Assembly (NCBI RefSeq): GCF_012912005.1
Contig: NZ_JABBEA010000002.1
Span: 1-64,000 of the forward strand
Source: Paenibacillus sp. SZ31
Lineage (GTDB): Bacteria > Bacillota > Bacilli > Paenibacillales > Paenibacillaceae
DNA: 64,000 nucleotides
Reading direction: 5' to 3'
Shown here: in pieces, positions 51,231 through 60,968 of the stretch
How the letters are laid out: every line of letters begins with the position of its first letter
How positions within the stretch are numbered: the first letter of the stretch is position 1
Notes under the pieces: generated by a model
Told to the model about the DNA's origin: nothing
Databases searched by the model: none
What the model saw: only the letters and a program-made list of their open reading frames with translations
Made by a program: the position numbers and the translations under genes

Positions 51231-53462
51231 ATGAGCACATCCAAATCCATCTTTTATAATGCACATCACGCACCGATTGGTGCTTTTGCCAGTTTTACAC
51301 TGGGATACAAAGGAGCCAAGGGCGGGCTGGGTCTGGAACTCGGCAAGCCGGCAGACCAAAATGTATATATTGGATTACAATCTCGCGATGGAGACAATTA
51401 TCAGGCACTTCCTTTTTATGAAACTTCCGAGGATGAAAGCAGCCGCTATGATGTAGAGAAGTTAGAGAATGGGGATCAGGCACAGACATCCGTAAATACG
51501 GAGAAAAAGTTGGATACGGCTCCGTCGACGACTGCGTCAAAGGATCCACAACCTCTTATTACGGCTTTTCGTGATGAAGATATTACCCGTGAATTCACCT
51601 CAGGTACGGATACGTGGACTGCGGGAGATCTGACGTTCCGTATCTACTCGCCTGTCCGACCCGTACCAGATCCAACGAGTGGGGATCGTGAAGCCTTAAT
51701 GGATGCACTCGTACCCGCCGTATTGGTAGAGATGACGATTGACAATACGCAAGGTCAACAACCACGGAAAGCCTACTTTGGCTATCAGGGCAATGATCCG
51801 TATTCTGCGATGCGTCTAATTGGAGGACCAGAAGGTGGCTCCATCACAGGTGTTGGACAAGGTCGGCTTACAGCCATTATGTCGGCAGATGATGGACTAT
51901 GGCCTGCGCGCGGATTTACGTTGGAGAAGCTCTTACAGGAGAAGCATCGGGAGAATCTGGCTTTTGGACTTGGCGGAACTGCGGCATTACTGATGGAGGT
52001 ACCTGCTGGAGAGAAACGTACATACCAATTCGCAGTATGTTTCTATCGTGGGGGTATTGTGACGACTGGAATGGATACGACGTATTGGTATACGCGGTAT
52101 TTTGCAGACATCCAGGCGGCAGGAGAGTATGCCCTGCAACGTTTCAGTGAACTGACCGCTTCTTGTGCAGAGGTTGAACAACGCCTTGGAACGGCTGCTT
52201 TGAGCGAAGATCAATCCTTCATGCTTGCTCATTCCATCCACAGCTATTATGCCAGCACTCAACTGTTGGATGCCGATGGCGAGCCACTCTGGGTGGTGAA
52301 CGAAGGGGAGTATCGAATGATGAACACACTTGATCTGACGGCTGATCAGCTGTACTTCGAGCTTGCCTTGAATCCCTGGACGGTGCGGAATGAGCTGGAA
52401 TGGTTTGTAAAACGGTACAGTTATACGGATCAGGTTCGTTTTCCGGGGGAAGAGAAGTTATATCCGGGCGGAATTACGTTTACCCATGACATTGGTGTAG
52501 CCAATGTGTTCTCACGTCCTGGACACTCAGCGTATGAGTTAGTTGGTATTGACGACTGCTTCTCACAGATGAGCCACGAGGAACTGGTGAACTGGCTCTG
52601 TTGTGCGACGGTGTACATCGAACAGACACAGGATCCAGCGTTTGTGAAAGACATGTTGCCTGTTATTCGCGATTGCTTCGAAAGCATGCTTAATCGGGAC
52701 CATCCCGACGCAGAGCAGCGGAACGGTCTAATGGGTCTAGATAGCAGCCGCACCCAGGGTGGAGCGGAGATTACAACCTATGACAGTCTGGATGTGTCAC
52801 TTGGGCAGTCTCGTAATAATATCTATCTTGCAGGTAAATGTTGGGCGGTCTATGTTGCGTTGGAGAAGCTGTTCGCGGCCGAGAAATTGGCGGAACTGTC
52901 ACATCAAGCAGGGCGTCAAGCCGATCGCTGCGCTGCCAGTATCGCTGCACAGATGACTGATGGCGGCTACATTCCGGCTGTGATTGCAGAAAATAATGAT
53001 TCCCGAATTATTCCTGCGATTGAAGGTCTGGTGTTCCCTTACTTTACAGGCTGTGAAGCAGCACTGGATGTCAATGGTCGTTTTGGACCTTACCTGAAGG
53101 CACTCCAAACCCATCTGAAAACGGTTCTTGTACCTGGGACTTGTCTGTTCGAAGATGGAGGCTGGAAACTGTCCTCAACAAGCAATAACTCGTGGCTGAG
53201 CAAAATCTATCTGTCCCAATTTATCACTAGAGAACTGCTTGGTGTGGAATGGGATGAGACAGGCAAGGCAGCAGACGCGGCTCATGTCAACTGGCTGTTG
53301 CATCCGGAGGAATCCTACTGGTGTTGGAGTGACCAGATCCTGTCTGGTGTGGCGGTTGGCAGCAAGTATTATCCGCGTGGTGTAACGTCCATTCTATGGC
53401 TACTCGAAGGTAAGGGAAATCGCCTTGCTCAGATCTATGCCAGCAAGGAGGCGGTACAATGA
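51231..53462 (+). CDS. GH52 beta-xylosidase
   Basis: Releases xylose from the non-reducing end of short xylo-oligosaccharides. The 743-residue protein lacks a signal peptide, so it works in the cytosol on imported sugars. The sequence follows known Geobacillus GH52 enzymes throughout: [16 protein letters not shown] at the N-terminus, [16 protein letters not shown] with the nucleophile Glu (about 358), and [20 protein letters not shown] with the acid/base Asp (about 518). GAGAGGGG precedes ATG 51231. Its stop overlaps the GH67 start by 4 bases. Confidence 0.95.
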   Translation: MSTSKSIFYNAHHAPIGAFASFTLGYKGAKGGLGLELGKPADQNVYIGLQSRDGDNYQALPFYETSEDESSRYDVEKLENGDQAQTSVNTEKKLDTAPSTTASKDPQPLITAFRDEDITREFTSGTDTWTAGDLTFRIYSPVRPVPDPTSGDREALMDALVPAVLVEMTIDNTQGQQPRKAYFGYQGNDPYSAMRLIGGPEGGSITGVGQGRLTAIMSADDGLWPARGFTLEKLLQEKHRENLAFGLGGTAALLMEVPAGEKRTYQFAVCFYRGGIVTTGMDTTYWYTRYFADIQAAGEYALQRFSELTASCAEVEQRLGTAALSEDQSFMLAHSIHSYYASTQLLDADGEPLWVVNEGEYRMMNTLDLTADQLYFELALNPWTVRNELEWFVKRYSYTDQVRFPGEEKLYPGGITFTHDIGVANVFSRPGHSAYELVGIDDCFSQMSHEELVNWLCCATVYIEQTQDPAFVKDMLPVIRDCFESMLNRDHPDAEQRNGLMGLDSSRTQGGAEITTYDSLDVSLGQSRNNIYLAGKCWAVYVALEKLFAAEKLAELSHQAGRQADRCAASIAAQMTDGGYIPAVIAENNDSRIIPAIEGLVFPYFTGCEAALDVNGRFGPYLKALQTHLKTVLVPGTCLFEDGGWKLSSTSNNSWLSKIYLSQFITRELLGVEWDETGKAADAAHVNWLLHPEESYWCWSDQILSGVAVGSKYYPRGVTSILWLLEGKGNRLAQIYASKEAVQ

Positions 53463-55600
53463 GCCAATCCGTCGTTCAATCGGGTCTGTCAGGTCCACAA
53501 TACGATGCATGGCTGGGGTATCACTCCACATTGTCAGGAACGAATGGATTTGCCAAGAGGACAGCTCCGCTCTGGAGCAGGCTGATCTTGGCGGAAGAGA
53601 ATCATCAGATCATTACGACAGCTCTGACGGAACTCTCACAGGGACTGGAGAAGTTATATGGGGTGAAACCGACGGTCGGTCAGCTGACTGCTGTTCAAGC
53701 TAGTGAGCGGAACGAGCAGGCTTCTGCAATCCGGATAGGCACTTGGGCTGGAAGCCATTCTGTAGCCGAAACGTTTAGCGAAACCGAGCGCTCTGCTGTG
53801 CAAGGGGAAGGCTATATCATTCGCAGGGACGAGGCAGAAGGTGTACTGGTCATTGGATCAGAGACTCCCCAAGGAGTGTTGTATGGTACATTCCATCTGC
53901 TGCGAGAGCTGACACTGGATCAAGATAGTAGCAGCGAAGCGGATGAAGCTGCCGGCAAGTGGAGTTTTATTACCGAGCAGCCAACCAATGCGCTACGGAT
54001 GATTAATCAGTGGGATAACGTGGATGGCAGCATTGAGCGTGGTTACGCAGGGAACTCCATTTTCTATGATAATGGGGAATTCACGCAGGACCTGGGACGT
54101 ATCCGGGATTACGCAAGATTGCTCGCTTCTACGGGGATCAATGCCATATCGATCAACAATGTCAACGTACATCGGCACGAGAGTCTGTTCCTGACAGAAC
54201 GTTACTTGGGTGATGTGGCGAAGGTCGCCGCTGAATTCAGAGCCTATGGCATTCGACTGTTCTTGAGCGCTAACTACGCAAGTCCAATCGAGATTGGTGG
54301 ATTGCATACGGCAGATCCGCTGGATACGCAGGTACGGGAATGGTGGAACATCCAAACGGCCAAGGTGTATGCAGCCATTCCGGATTTTGGCGGTTACCTG
54401 ATCAAGGCAGACTCCGAGAATCGTCCGGGACCGTTCACGTATAATCGTGATCATGCCGAGGGTGCCAACATGCTGGCTGAAGCCCTTCGTCCATTCGGTG
54501 GATTGGTCATCTGGCGCTGCTTTGTCTATAACTGCAAGCAGGACTGGCGGGATCGTTCCACAGACCGTGCACGTGCAGCGTATGACCACTTTACGCCGCT
54601 GGATGGGCGGTTTGCCGACAATGTCATTTTGCAAATCAAGAATGGACCGATGGATTTTCAGGTGAGAGAAGCGGTATCCCCACTCTTCGGCGCCATGGAA
54701 AATACGAATCAGGTCATTGAGTTTCAGATTACGCAAGAGTATACCGGGCAGCAGCGTCATCTATGTTATCTGGTTCCCCAGTGGAAAGAAGTATTGGACT
54801 TCGACACATACGCCAAAGGCGAAGGTTCAGAGATCAAGCGAATCGCGGACGGTTCTCTCTATAAAAGACCTTATAGTGGCTTCGCCGCAGTATCCAATAT
54901 TGGTGCAGATGCTTGCTGGACAGGACATCCTCTCGCGCAGGCCAATCTGTATGGATATGGCAGACTTGCGTGGAATCCAGAGCTGTCCGCGGAAGAGATT
55001 GCCGATGAGTGGGTGAGACTGACGTTTGGACATGAGGACGAGGTCGTGCGGCAGGTTACGGATATGCTTTTGAATTCGCTAGATATCTATGAAAATTATA
55101 CGGCACCTCTCGGTGTAGGTTGGATGGTTAACCCGGAGCATCATTATGGGCCGAATGTAGATGGATATGAGTATTCCAAATGGGGAACGTATCACTTTGC
55201 CGATTGTCATGGCATTGGTGTAGATCGAACCGTTAAGAGCGGCACAGGGTATACCTCGCAGTATCACCCTGAGAATGCTGATCGTTATGAGTCTTTGGAC
55301 ACCTGTCCGGATGAGTTGATCTTATTTTTCCATCACGTGCCGTACACCCATCTTCTGCATTCGGGTAAGACAGTCATTCAGCATATTTATGATACACACT
55401 TTGAAGGTGCTGTGCAGGCAGAGGCGTTAGCCGAGACATGGAGACAGCTGGAGGGAAAAGTGGACCCGGTTATCTTCAGCAAAGTTGCTTCATTACAAGA
55501 CAATCAGGCCGAACATGCGAAGGAATGGCGGGACATGATCAATACGTATTTCTATCGCAAGAGCGGCATAGCGGATGAACAGGGTCGAACAATCTATTGA
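53459..55600 (+). CDS. aguA: GH67 alpha-glucuronidase
   Basis: Removes 4-O-methyl-glucuronic acid from the end xylose of aldouronic acids. The 713-residue protein has no signal peptide and is cytosolic. Catalytic positions of GH67 enzymes are visible: Glu in [11 protein letters not shown] (about 320), Asp in [11 protein letters not shown] (399) and Glu in [10 protein letters not shown] (427), plus the C-terminal [13 protein letters not shown]. It is translationally coupled to the GH52 gene. The glucuronate released can enter the uxu pathway encoded at 45.3-48.0 kb, although uronate isomerase is not in the window. Confidence 0.95.
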   Translation: MSQSVVQSGLSGPQYDAWLGYHSTLSGTNGFAKRTAPLWSRLILAEENHQIITTALTELSQGLEKLYGVKPTVGQLTAVQASERNEQASAIRIGTWAGSHSVAETFSETERSAVQGEGYIIRRDEAEGVLVIGSETPQGVLYGTFHLLRELTLDQDSSSEADEAAGKWSFITEQPTNALRMINQWDNVDGSIERGYAGNSIFYDNGEFTQDLGRIRDYARLLASTGINAISINNVNVHRHESLFLTERYLGDVAKVAAEFRAYGIRLFLSANYASPIEIGGLHTADPLDTQVREWWNIQTAKVYAAIPDFGGYLIKADSENRPGPFTYNRDHAEGANMLAEALRPFGGLVIWRCFVYNCKQDWRDRSTDRARAAYDHFTPLDGRFADNVILQIKNGPMDFQVREAVSPLFGAMENTNQVIEFQITQEYTGQQRHLCYLVPQWKEVLDFDTYAKGEGSEIKRIADGSLYKRPYSGFAAVSNIGADACWTGHPLAQANLYGYGRLAWNPELSAEEIADEWVRLTFGHEDEVVRQVTDMLLNSLDIYENYTAPLGVGWMVNPEHHYGPNVDGYEYSKWGTYHFADCHGIGVDRTVKSGTGYTSQYHPENADRYESLDTCPDELILFFHHVPYTHLLHSGKTVIQHIYDTHFEGAVQAEALAETWRQLEGKVDPVIFSKVASLQDNQAEHAKEWRDMINTYFYRKSGIADEQGRTIY

Positions 55601-55706
55601 GTGGAATTGCGGATGCAGATGAACTTGGTAATTAGGAAGTAAGAAGATACCTTGTTTTCTTTGATGTACAATAGACAGCATGGACATACATGAGGAGGAG
55701 ATACGT

Positions 55707-56774
55707 ATGGGACAACATCAATTGCCCGAGACCATGAAAGCTGCTGTCATGACAGAGCCAGGACACATCATTATTGAGGAACAACCCGTCCCGCAACCGG
55801 CTGCGGATGAGGTGTTAATTCAGGTGATGGCGGTAGGCGTGTGCGGATCAGATGTGCATTATTTTGAACATGGACGCATCGGCAGATTTGTGGTGGAGAA
55901 ACCGATCATTCTGGGACATGAGTGTGCGGGGATGATTGCTGCAGTTGGCGAGAATGTATCACGTCTGAAAATAGGAGACCGGGTTGCCATTGAGCCTGGG
56001 GTCACCTGTGGACGTTGCACGGCATGCAAGGAAGGTCGCTATAACCTGTGTCCTGATGTACAGTTTCTGGCGACTCCTCCGGTGGACGGGGCATTTGTAC
56101 AATACATGACGATACGCGAAGATATGGTATTCCCGATTCCCGATGATCTATCCTATGAGGAAGCAGCCATGAATGAACCATTCTCCGTTGGGATTCACGC
56201 GGCTCGCCGGAGCAAGCTGGCTCCGGGTACGACTCTTGCGATTATGGGGATGGGGCCCGTTGGACTGATGGCTGTTGCAGCTGCAAAATCATTTGGCGTA
56301 GAGAAGATCATTGTTACGGATCTGGAGGAAGTTAGGCTGGAAGCGGCTCGCCGCATGGGTGCCACCCATACCATTAACGTGCGGAATGAAGATGCGCTGG
56401 CTGTGATTCGCGAGTTAACAGGCGGTGTGGGTGTCGATACTGCATGGGAAACAGCGGGGAATCCGAAGGCGCTACAATCCGCTCTGTATTCACTTCGACG
56501 TGGAGGCAAGCTTGCGATTGTTGGCCTGCCGGCACAGGACGAGATTGCACTTAATGTTCCCTTTATCGCAGACAATGAAGTTGATATCTATGGGATATTC
56601 CGATATGCCAACACGTATCCTGCAGGGATTGAATTCCTGAGCTCTGGTCAACATGACGTGATGTCTCTGATTACAGATCGTTATTCTCTGGAAGAGACAC
56701 AGCAGGCGATGGAGCGTGCCTTGCACAATAAGAGTGGCAGTCTCAAGGTCATGGTATATCCGAACGGCAGATAA
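55707..56774 (+). CDS. Zinc-dependent polyol dehydrogenase (sorbitol/xylitol dehydrogenase type)
   Basis: A medium-chain NAD-dependent dehydrogenase of about 355 residues. Catalytic zinc: Cys and His in VCGSDVHYFEHGRIG and LGHECAGMI. Structural zinc: four Cys in CGRCTACKEGRYNLC (near residue 92). Rossmann loop: AIMGMGPVGLMAVAA (near residue 175). Substrate is probably sorbitol, xylitol or a related polyol. GAGGAGGAG gives ATG 55707 over ATG 55680. It follows the xylan genes by 106 bases and may or may not be in their operon. A terminator follows. Confidence 0.9.
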   Translation: MGQHQLPETMKAAVMTEPGHIIIEEQPVPQPAADEVLIQVMAVGVCGSDVHYFEHGRIGRFVVEKPIILGHECAGMIAAVGENVSRLKIGDRVAIEPGVTCGRCTACKEGRYNLCPDVQFLATPPVDGAFVQYMTIREDMVFPIPDDLSYEEAAMNEPFSVGIHAARRSKLAPGTTLAIMGMGPVGLMAVAAAKSFGVEKIIVTDLEEVRLEAARRMGATHTINVRNEDALAVIRELTGGVGVDTAWETAGNPKALQSALYSLRRGGKLAIVGLPAQDEIALNVPFIADNEVDIYGIFRYANTYPAGIEFLSSGQHDVMSLITDRYSLEETQQAMERALHNKSGSLKVMVYPNGR

Positions 56775-56786
56775 GACCATACTGGG

Positions 56787-56815
56787 AGAGTCCTGGAGTT
56801 CAGGACTCTTTTTTT
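56787..56815 (+). terminator. Terminator after the polyol dehydrogenase gene
   Basis: AGAGTCCTG-gagtt-CAGGACTCT followed by TTTTTTG. Confidence 0.92.
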
Positions 56816-56940
56816 GTTTTTTTGCAAAATAAAGGGATAGTCAAGCTCCTATAACATGGTATAATCCATGCAGATTTTAATATATAAAATGATACACATC
56901 TCTTAGGTGAACAAGTACTTAGCGAAAGGAACTGAAAGTT

Positions 56941-57207
56941 GTGAGAGTACATGGATTTATGATTCACGCTGATTTTCATCGGGATGATCTGATGTCGGTA
57001 TCTTCTCAAGCATCACGTTTTACCTCGGATATTATCTTGTCGTATATGGAGTCTGAGCATGAGCATCGAGTAGATGTCAAAAGCCTGCTTGGGATGGCGT
57101 TACTTCCCATTCGATATGGTAGTGTTATCAGATTACAGACAAGAGGCAGGGATGAGCTGGAGGCTTTGGAGTACATGCTGAATGTACTGGAGAAAGGGAC
57201 GGCGTGA
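56941..57207 (+). CDS. HPr/Crh-like domain protein with an altered phospho-His site
   Basis: An 88-residue protein that aligns over its length with the PTS phosphocarrier HPr. ASRFTSDIILSY matches HPr's first helix end and strand, and VDVKSLLGMALLPI matches the region around the regulatory Ser46 (Ser48 here). The active-site signature HARPA is replaced: residues 12-17 read FHRDDL, so a His aligns with His15 but the Arg-Pro of the signature is gone, and an acidic/His insertion (ESEHEH) lies before the Ser. It is therefore unlikely to be a normal PTS carrier; a Crh-like regulatory role is possible. GTG 56941 follows AAAGGAAC. Confidence 0.75.
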   Translation: MRVHGFMIHADFHRDDLMSVSSQASRFTSDIILSYMESEHEHRVDVKSLLGMALLPIRYGSVIRLQTRGRDELEALEYMLNVLEKGTA

Positions 57208-57291
57208 CACCTGATTCGGTGCAAAATCATAGAAATCATAATTTTTTTTGCTATTCCTCAAATCCTGCTGGTACTTTGTACAAAAAAAGAG

Positions 57292-57297
57292 TATAAT
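57292..57297 (+). promoter_or_regulatory. -10 element of the rpmE2 promoter
   Basis: A perfect TATAAT lies 55 bases before the L31 gene; the -35 is not convincing. I found no Zur box in 57208-57351. Confidence 0.45.
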
Positions 57298-57351
57298 AAA
57301 ATTTAGTTTGATTCTAAAGAAGTACCCATATTAAAGGAGTGTAAATAGATT

Positions 57352-57603
57352 ATGCCAAAAGTTGACATCCATCCAAAGACACAACTCGTAATTTTTTACG
57401 ATGCAAGTGCTGATTTCAAATTCCTGAGTTCTTCCACGAAGTTCTCTAACGAAACTATGGAATGGGAAGACGGTAACTCTTACCCAGTAATCCGTGTGGA
57501 CACTAGCTCCGCATCCCACCCGTTCTTCACTGGTAAACAAAGAAACGTGGATATCGGTGGCCGTGTTGATAAATTTAACCGTAAATACAACATCAACAAA
57601 TAG
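57352..57603 (+). CDS. rpmE2: 50S ribosomal protein L31 type B
   Basis: An 83-residue L31 of the type B (zinc-independent) class: it starts [20 protein letters not shown], has [20 protein letters not shown] in the second half, and lacks the CxxC zinc ligands of type A. AAAGGAGTG sets the start. In many bacteria type B L31 replaces the zinc form during zinc starvation under Zur. Here no Zur box is visible, so this copy may be the constitutive L31. Confidence 0.95.
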   Translation: MPKVDIHPKTQLVIFYDASADFKFLSSSTKFSNETMEWEDGNSYPVIRVDTSSASHPFFTGKQRNVDIGGRVDKFNRKYNINK

Positions 57604-57617
57604 TTTGTCCATACATT

Positions 57618-57656
57618 ACAAAAAAACCTCGGGATTCGTTCTGAGGTTTTTTTGTG
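57618..57656 (+). terminator. Terminator after rpmE2
   Basis: AAAAAACCTCGGG pairs with CTGAGGTTTTTTT, giving a strong stem with a U-run. Confidence 0.9.
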
Positions 57657-57752
57657 TACATTAAAAATTAATTCAACCAATTATTGCGCTTACAACACAT
57701 TCGGATGTACACTAGGAAACAGAGTAAGAACATATTGGAGGAGGAAATAGAG

Positions 57753-58058
57753 ATGAGCATCACACATATGGTAACGTTTACACTTTACGCAGGTAAAGAT
57801 ACACCGGAGGCAGAAGCCTTTTTGAAGGAAAGTTCCGATGCACTTGCAGTTATTCCTGGGGTAGAGCAGTTTCAGGTTCTGAGACAGGTAAGTGAGAAAA
57901 ATGAATTCGATTACAGCTTCTCGATGGTCTTTGCGGATCAGGCTGCGTATGATGCATACAACAATCACCCGGTTCACCGTCAATATGTAGCAGAGCGTTG
58001 GGAAAAGGAAGTTAGTCGCTTCCAGGAAATTGATCTTATTCAACATAATAATAAATAA
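57753..58058 (+). CDS. Dabb (stress-responsive alpha/beta barrel) domain protein
   Basis: A 101-residue single-domain protein. It begins SITHMVTFTLYAGKDTPEAE, has VEQFQVLRQVSEKNEFDYSF and ends HPVHRQYVAERWEKEVSRF, the pattern of the Dabb ferredoxin-like fold, which dimerises. Family members include stress-responsive proteins and some cyclases. TGGAGGAGG gives ATG 57753 over the earlier frame start at 57684. It stands alone before an SDR gene, and its function is not predictable. Confidence 0.85.
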   Translation: MSITHMVTFTLYAGKDTPEAEAFLKESSDALAVIPGVEQFQVLRQVSEKNEFDYSFSMVFADQAAYDAYNNHPVHRQYVAERWEKEVSRFQEIDLIQHNNK

Positions 58059-58090
58059 TCGCCACATATAGGGAATCAAGTTGAATTACT

Positions 58091-58139
58091 ATATACAGCA
58101 TTGAATAATGCTGTATATCCCTAATACTGTATATCCCTC
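58091..58139 (+). repeat. Hairpin plus direct repeat after the Dabb gene
   Basis: ATATACAGCATT-gaat-AATGCTGTATAT is a perfect 12-base stem (58091-58118). The right arm starts a direct repeat, CTGTATATCCCT, at 58111-58122 and again at 58128-58139. There is no U-run; the hairpin could be a terminator remnant or a binding site. Confidence 0.55.
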
Positions 58140-58176
58140 TGGATGAAGTTCATTAGTGTTGAGAAACACACAATTA

Positions 58177-58190
58177 CGAAATCGTTTTCG
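58177..58190. promoter_or_regulatory. LacI/cre-like operator before the SDR gene
   Basis: CGAAATCGTTTTCG is a near-palindrome with the central CG of LacI/CcpA-type sites, 33 bases before the start at 58223. It fits the cre pattern at 13 of 15 positions, so it may belong to another LacI-family regulator. Confidence 0.4.
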
Positions 58191-58222
58191 ATTAAATTGA
58201 ATTTACGGAGGTTTACGCTGTT

Positions 58223-58984
58223 ATGCAATTGGATCTCACAGGAAAAACGGCTCTGGTTACAGGTGCGACCGGTCAACTGGGGAGAGTGATCGCCCGCACG
58301 TTGGCAGCCTGTGGCGCCAATCTGGCTCTACATTACATAAATAATGATACGAAGGCTCAGGAGCTTCAGGGTGAGATTGAGGCACTGGGTCGTCAGGCCG
58401 TCATTGTACAGGGAGATATTACGAAGCAGGATACGGCATTTCGGATGCGTGATGAAATCCAGTCTGTCCTCGGCGGAGTGGATATCGTTGTTGCCAATGC
58501 AGTCATTCAGTATGAATGGACCACGGTGTTGGAGCAGTCGCCTGAAGATTACTTGAGCCAGTTCGAATCTTGTGTCATGCAGAGTGTGTATCTTGCCAAA
58601 GCTTTCATTCCTCATATGCAATCGGTCAAAGCCGGTCGCTTCATCGGCATCAATACAGAATGTGCGATGCAAAATTTCGCTCATCAGTCGGCCTACACCG
58701 CTGGTAAGCGTGGAATGGATGGTGTGTATCGTGTGCTTGCCAAGGAGGTTGGCGAGTATCAGATTACCGTGAACCAGGTTGCACCTGGATGGACGATTAG
58801 TGAACGTGATCGCTCCAATGAGCCTGGACATGATGAGGCATATACGCGTACCGTGCCGCTTAAGCGCAGGGGTGAAGATCAGGAAATCGCCAATGCGGTG
58901 GCTTTTCTCGCCTCGGATCTGTCTTCATTTATCACGGGTGCCTATATCCCGGTAAGTGGCGGCAATGTGATGCCTGCCATCTAG
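58223..58984 (+). CDS. SDR-family oxidoreductase
   Basis: A 253-residue classical short-chain dehydrogenase. It has TALVTGATGQLGRVIARTLA (coenzyme loop), VVANAVIQYEW in place of the usual NNAG, and the active-site YTAGKRGMDG (YxxxK, near residue 157) followed by VNQVAPGWT. The catalytic Ser position reads INTECAMQN, with Thr-Glu-Cys instead of a clear Ser, which is unusual. GGAGG precedes ATG 58223. The substrate is unknown. A single-gene unit with a terminator after it. Confidence 0.85.
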   Translation: MQLDLTGKTALVTGATGQLGRVIARTLAACGANLALHYINNDTKAQELQGEIEALGRQAVIVQGDITKQDTAFRMRDEIQSVLGGVDIVVANAVIQYEWTTVLEQSPEDYLSQFESCVMQSVYLAKAFIPHMQSVKAGRFIGINTECAMQNFAHQSAYTAGKRGMDGVYRVLAKEVGEYQITVNQVAPGWTISERDRSNEPGHDEAYTRTVPLKRRGEDQEIANAVAFLASDLSSFITGAYIPVSGGNVMPAI

Positions 58985-59039
58985 TTACTCTTTGGATTCA
59001 GGAATCCACATGAAATATGAATAAATTTAGCTTAATCGT

Positions 59040-59072
59040 AATCCGTTTGTCATTCGACAAGCGGATTTTTTG
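59040..59072 (+). terminator. Terminator after the SDR gene
   Basis: AATCCGTTTGTC-attc-GACAAGCGGATT followed by TTTTGG. Confidence 0.88.
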
Positions 59073-59148
59073 GCATTTTGCTAACCCTGAAATAACGGTT
59101 TAAGGGGCAGGTTTTTCGTTTCGTATATCCAGAGATACATATGATTTG

Positions 59149-59174
59149 GTTCGGATTTCAGAAGATTGGGGTAT
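59149..59174 (+). promoter_or_regulatory. Possible general-stress (sigma-B-like) promoter of the pyruvate oxidase gene
   Basis: GTTCGG (59149-59154), 14 bases, GGGTAT (59169-59174). The -10 matches the sigma-B consensus perfectly, the -35 only in GTT. The B. subtilis homologue ydaP is under sigma-B; whether this organism has such a factor is not known from the window. Confidence 0.3.
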
Positions 59175-59240
59175 AAGAATAGGTATATTAACAGAGTGGA
59201 AACATAATCAAAATGAGCAATTAAAGGAGACCCATTACTT

Positions 59241-60968
59241 ATGAAAAAAACAGTCGCGGACGTTCTGGTTGAATCCTTATTGAACGCTGGCATCAAACGC
59301 ATATATGGCATTGTTGGAGACTCCTTGAATGCGGTACTTGACTCTATCCGTCGTTCGGGCAAGATCGAGTGGATTCATGTACGACATGAAGAAGTGGCTG
59401 CATTTGCTGCTGGGGCAGACGCTGAGGTCAGTGGAAGTATCGCTGTCTGCGCAGGTAGCAGTGGTCCTGGTAACATGCATCTGATTAACGGTCTGTACGA
59501 CTGTCATCGCAATCGTGTTCCTGTACTCGCTATTGCTGCACATATCCCAAGTGACGAGATTGGCAGTGAATATTTTCAGGCGACACATCCGGAATATCTG
59601 TTCCAGGAATGTAGCGATTATTGTGAAGTGATTACGACAGCAAAACAGATGCCGCGTTCCCTCACGATGGCCATCCAGACAGCAGTCGCACGTTCAGGTG
59701 TGTCTGTCGTTGTATTGCCGGGGGATGTAGCAGGACTTGAAGCAGCGGATCTGCCTGTGCCTGAGCATGTGTATCATGCAACCAATCCAGTGGTACATCC
59801 TTCTGAGCCAGAACTCGTGAAACTGGCGGAGTATCTGAATCAAGGCAAAAAAATTACGTTATTGTGCGGTGCAGGCTGCGCGGGCGCTCGGGAACCCCTT
59901 ATGCAGCTCTGTGATCGCTTGAAATCCCCGATGGTTATTGCGCTACGAGGCAAGGAATATTTGGAGTATGACAACCCCTATTCCGTGGGCCTTACGGGAT
60001 TAATCGGGTATTCGTCCGGTTATCATGCGATGATGGACTGTGATGTACTCCTGATGCTGGGAACGGATTTCCCATATCGTCAATTCTATCCCGAAGATGC
60101 CACTGTACTTCAGGTCGACATTCAATCTTCCCATCTGGGTCGGCGCACGAAGCTGGATTACGGCGTATGTGGGGACGTAAAAGCGACCATTGAAACTTTG
60201 CTTCCTTATCTAACAGAAGAACACAGTGATAAACATCTGCGTAAAAGTGTCGATCGTTATGTGAAAGTACGCAAAGATCTCGACGAGCTGGCCGTTGGAA
60301 AACCTGGTAAAAAGCCGATTCATCCGCAGTACCTAACCAAGATTATTAGTGATGCTGCAGCTGAAAATGCAATCTTCACCTGTGATGTCGGTACTCCGAC
60401 AGTATGGGCGGCCCGTTATATCGAGATGAGTCGCAATCGCAGGCTACTCGGTTCATTCAGTCATGGTACGATGGCAAATGCTTTGCCACAGGCGATTGGC
60501 GCCCAAGTCGCTGATCCGGGCAGACAAGTCATCTCGTTGTCGGGTGATGGCGGTATTACGATGCTGATGGGTGATCTGTTGACATTGAAACAGCATAATC
60601 TCCCGATTAAAGTTGTGGTGTTTAATAACGGAGCACTCGGTTTTGTTGAGCTGGAGATGAAAGCTGCCGGGTTCCTGGAGTCGGGAACAGAGCTTGTAAA
60701 TCCCAACTTTGCGATGGTTGCTCAAGCCATGGGTATGGAAGGTATTCGGGTTGAGGATCCGGATGAACTGGAAGGGGCTGTGCAGCGTGCGCTCCAGCAT
60801 GAGGGTCCTGTGCTGATTGACGTGGTGGTGAATCGTCAGGAATTGTCCTTACCTCCGAAGATTGATATCAAACAGGCGGAAGGATTCACCTTATGGATGA
60901 TGAAAGCCGTGCTGAATGGACGCGGGGACGAGATTATTGAATTGGCCAAAACCAATTTGCTAAGATAG
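59241..60968 (+). CDS. Thiamine-diphosphate-dependent pyruvate oxidase (YdaP/PoxB-like)
   Basis: A 575-residue member of the acetolactate synthase/pyruvate oxidase family. It begins VADVLVESLLNAGIKRIYGI, has the cofactor-activating Glu in HVRHEEVAAFAAGADAE (near residue 50), GSSGPGNMHLINGLYDCHRN, and the diphosphate/Mg motif SLSGDGGITMLMGD ending in VVVFNNGA (near residues 433-466). It oxidatively decarboxylates pyruvate to acetate or acetyl phosphate with FAD. AAAGGAGA sets ATG 59241. It is a single gene with an upstream stress-type promoter candidate. Confidence 0.9.
   Translation: MKKTVADVLVESLLNAGIKRIYGIVGDSLNAVLDSIRRSGKIEWIHVRHEEVAAFAAGADAEVSGSIAVCAGSSGPGNMHLINGLYDCHRNRVPVLAIAAHIPSDEIGSEYFQATHPEYLFQECSDYCEVITTAKQMPRSLTMAIQTAVARSGVSVVVLPGDVAGLEAADLPVPEHVYHATNPVVHPSEPELVKLAEYLNQGKKITLLCGAGCAGAREPLMQLCDRLKSPMVIALRGKEYLEYDNPYSVGLTGLIGYSSGYHAMMDCDVLLMLGTDFPYRQFYPEDATVLQVDIQSSHLGRRTKLDYGVCGDVKATIETLLPYLTEEHSDKHLRKSVDRYVKVRKDLDELAVGKPGKKPIHPQYLTKIISDAAAENAIFTCDVGTPTVWAARYIEMSRNRRLLGSFSHGTMANALPQAIGAQVADPGRQVISLSGDGGITMLMGDLLTLKQHNLPIKVVVFNNGALGFVELEMKAAGFLESGTELVNPNFAMVAQAMGMEGIRVEDPDELEGAVQRALQHEGPVLIDVVVNRQELSLPPKIDIKQAEGFTLWMMKAVLNGRGDEIIELAKTNLLR

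Noticed and set aside
53993..54760. A 255-codon minus-strand frame within aguA
   Set aside because: Antisense to conserved GH67 catalytic segments and without protein family features.
58091..58139. Possible small CRISPR-like array (CTGTATATCCCT repeated)
   Set aside because: Only two short direct repeats, one being a hairpin arm, with no spacer regularity and no cas genes.
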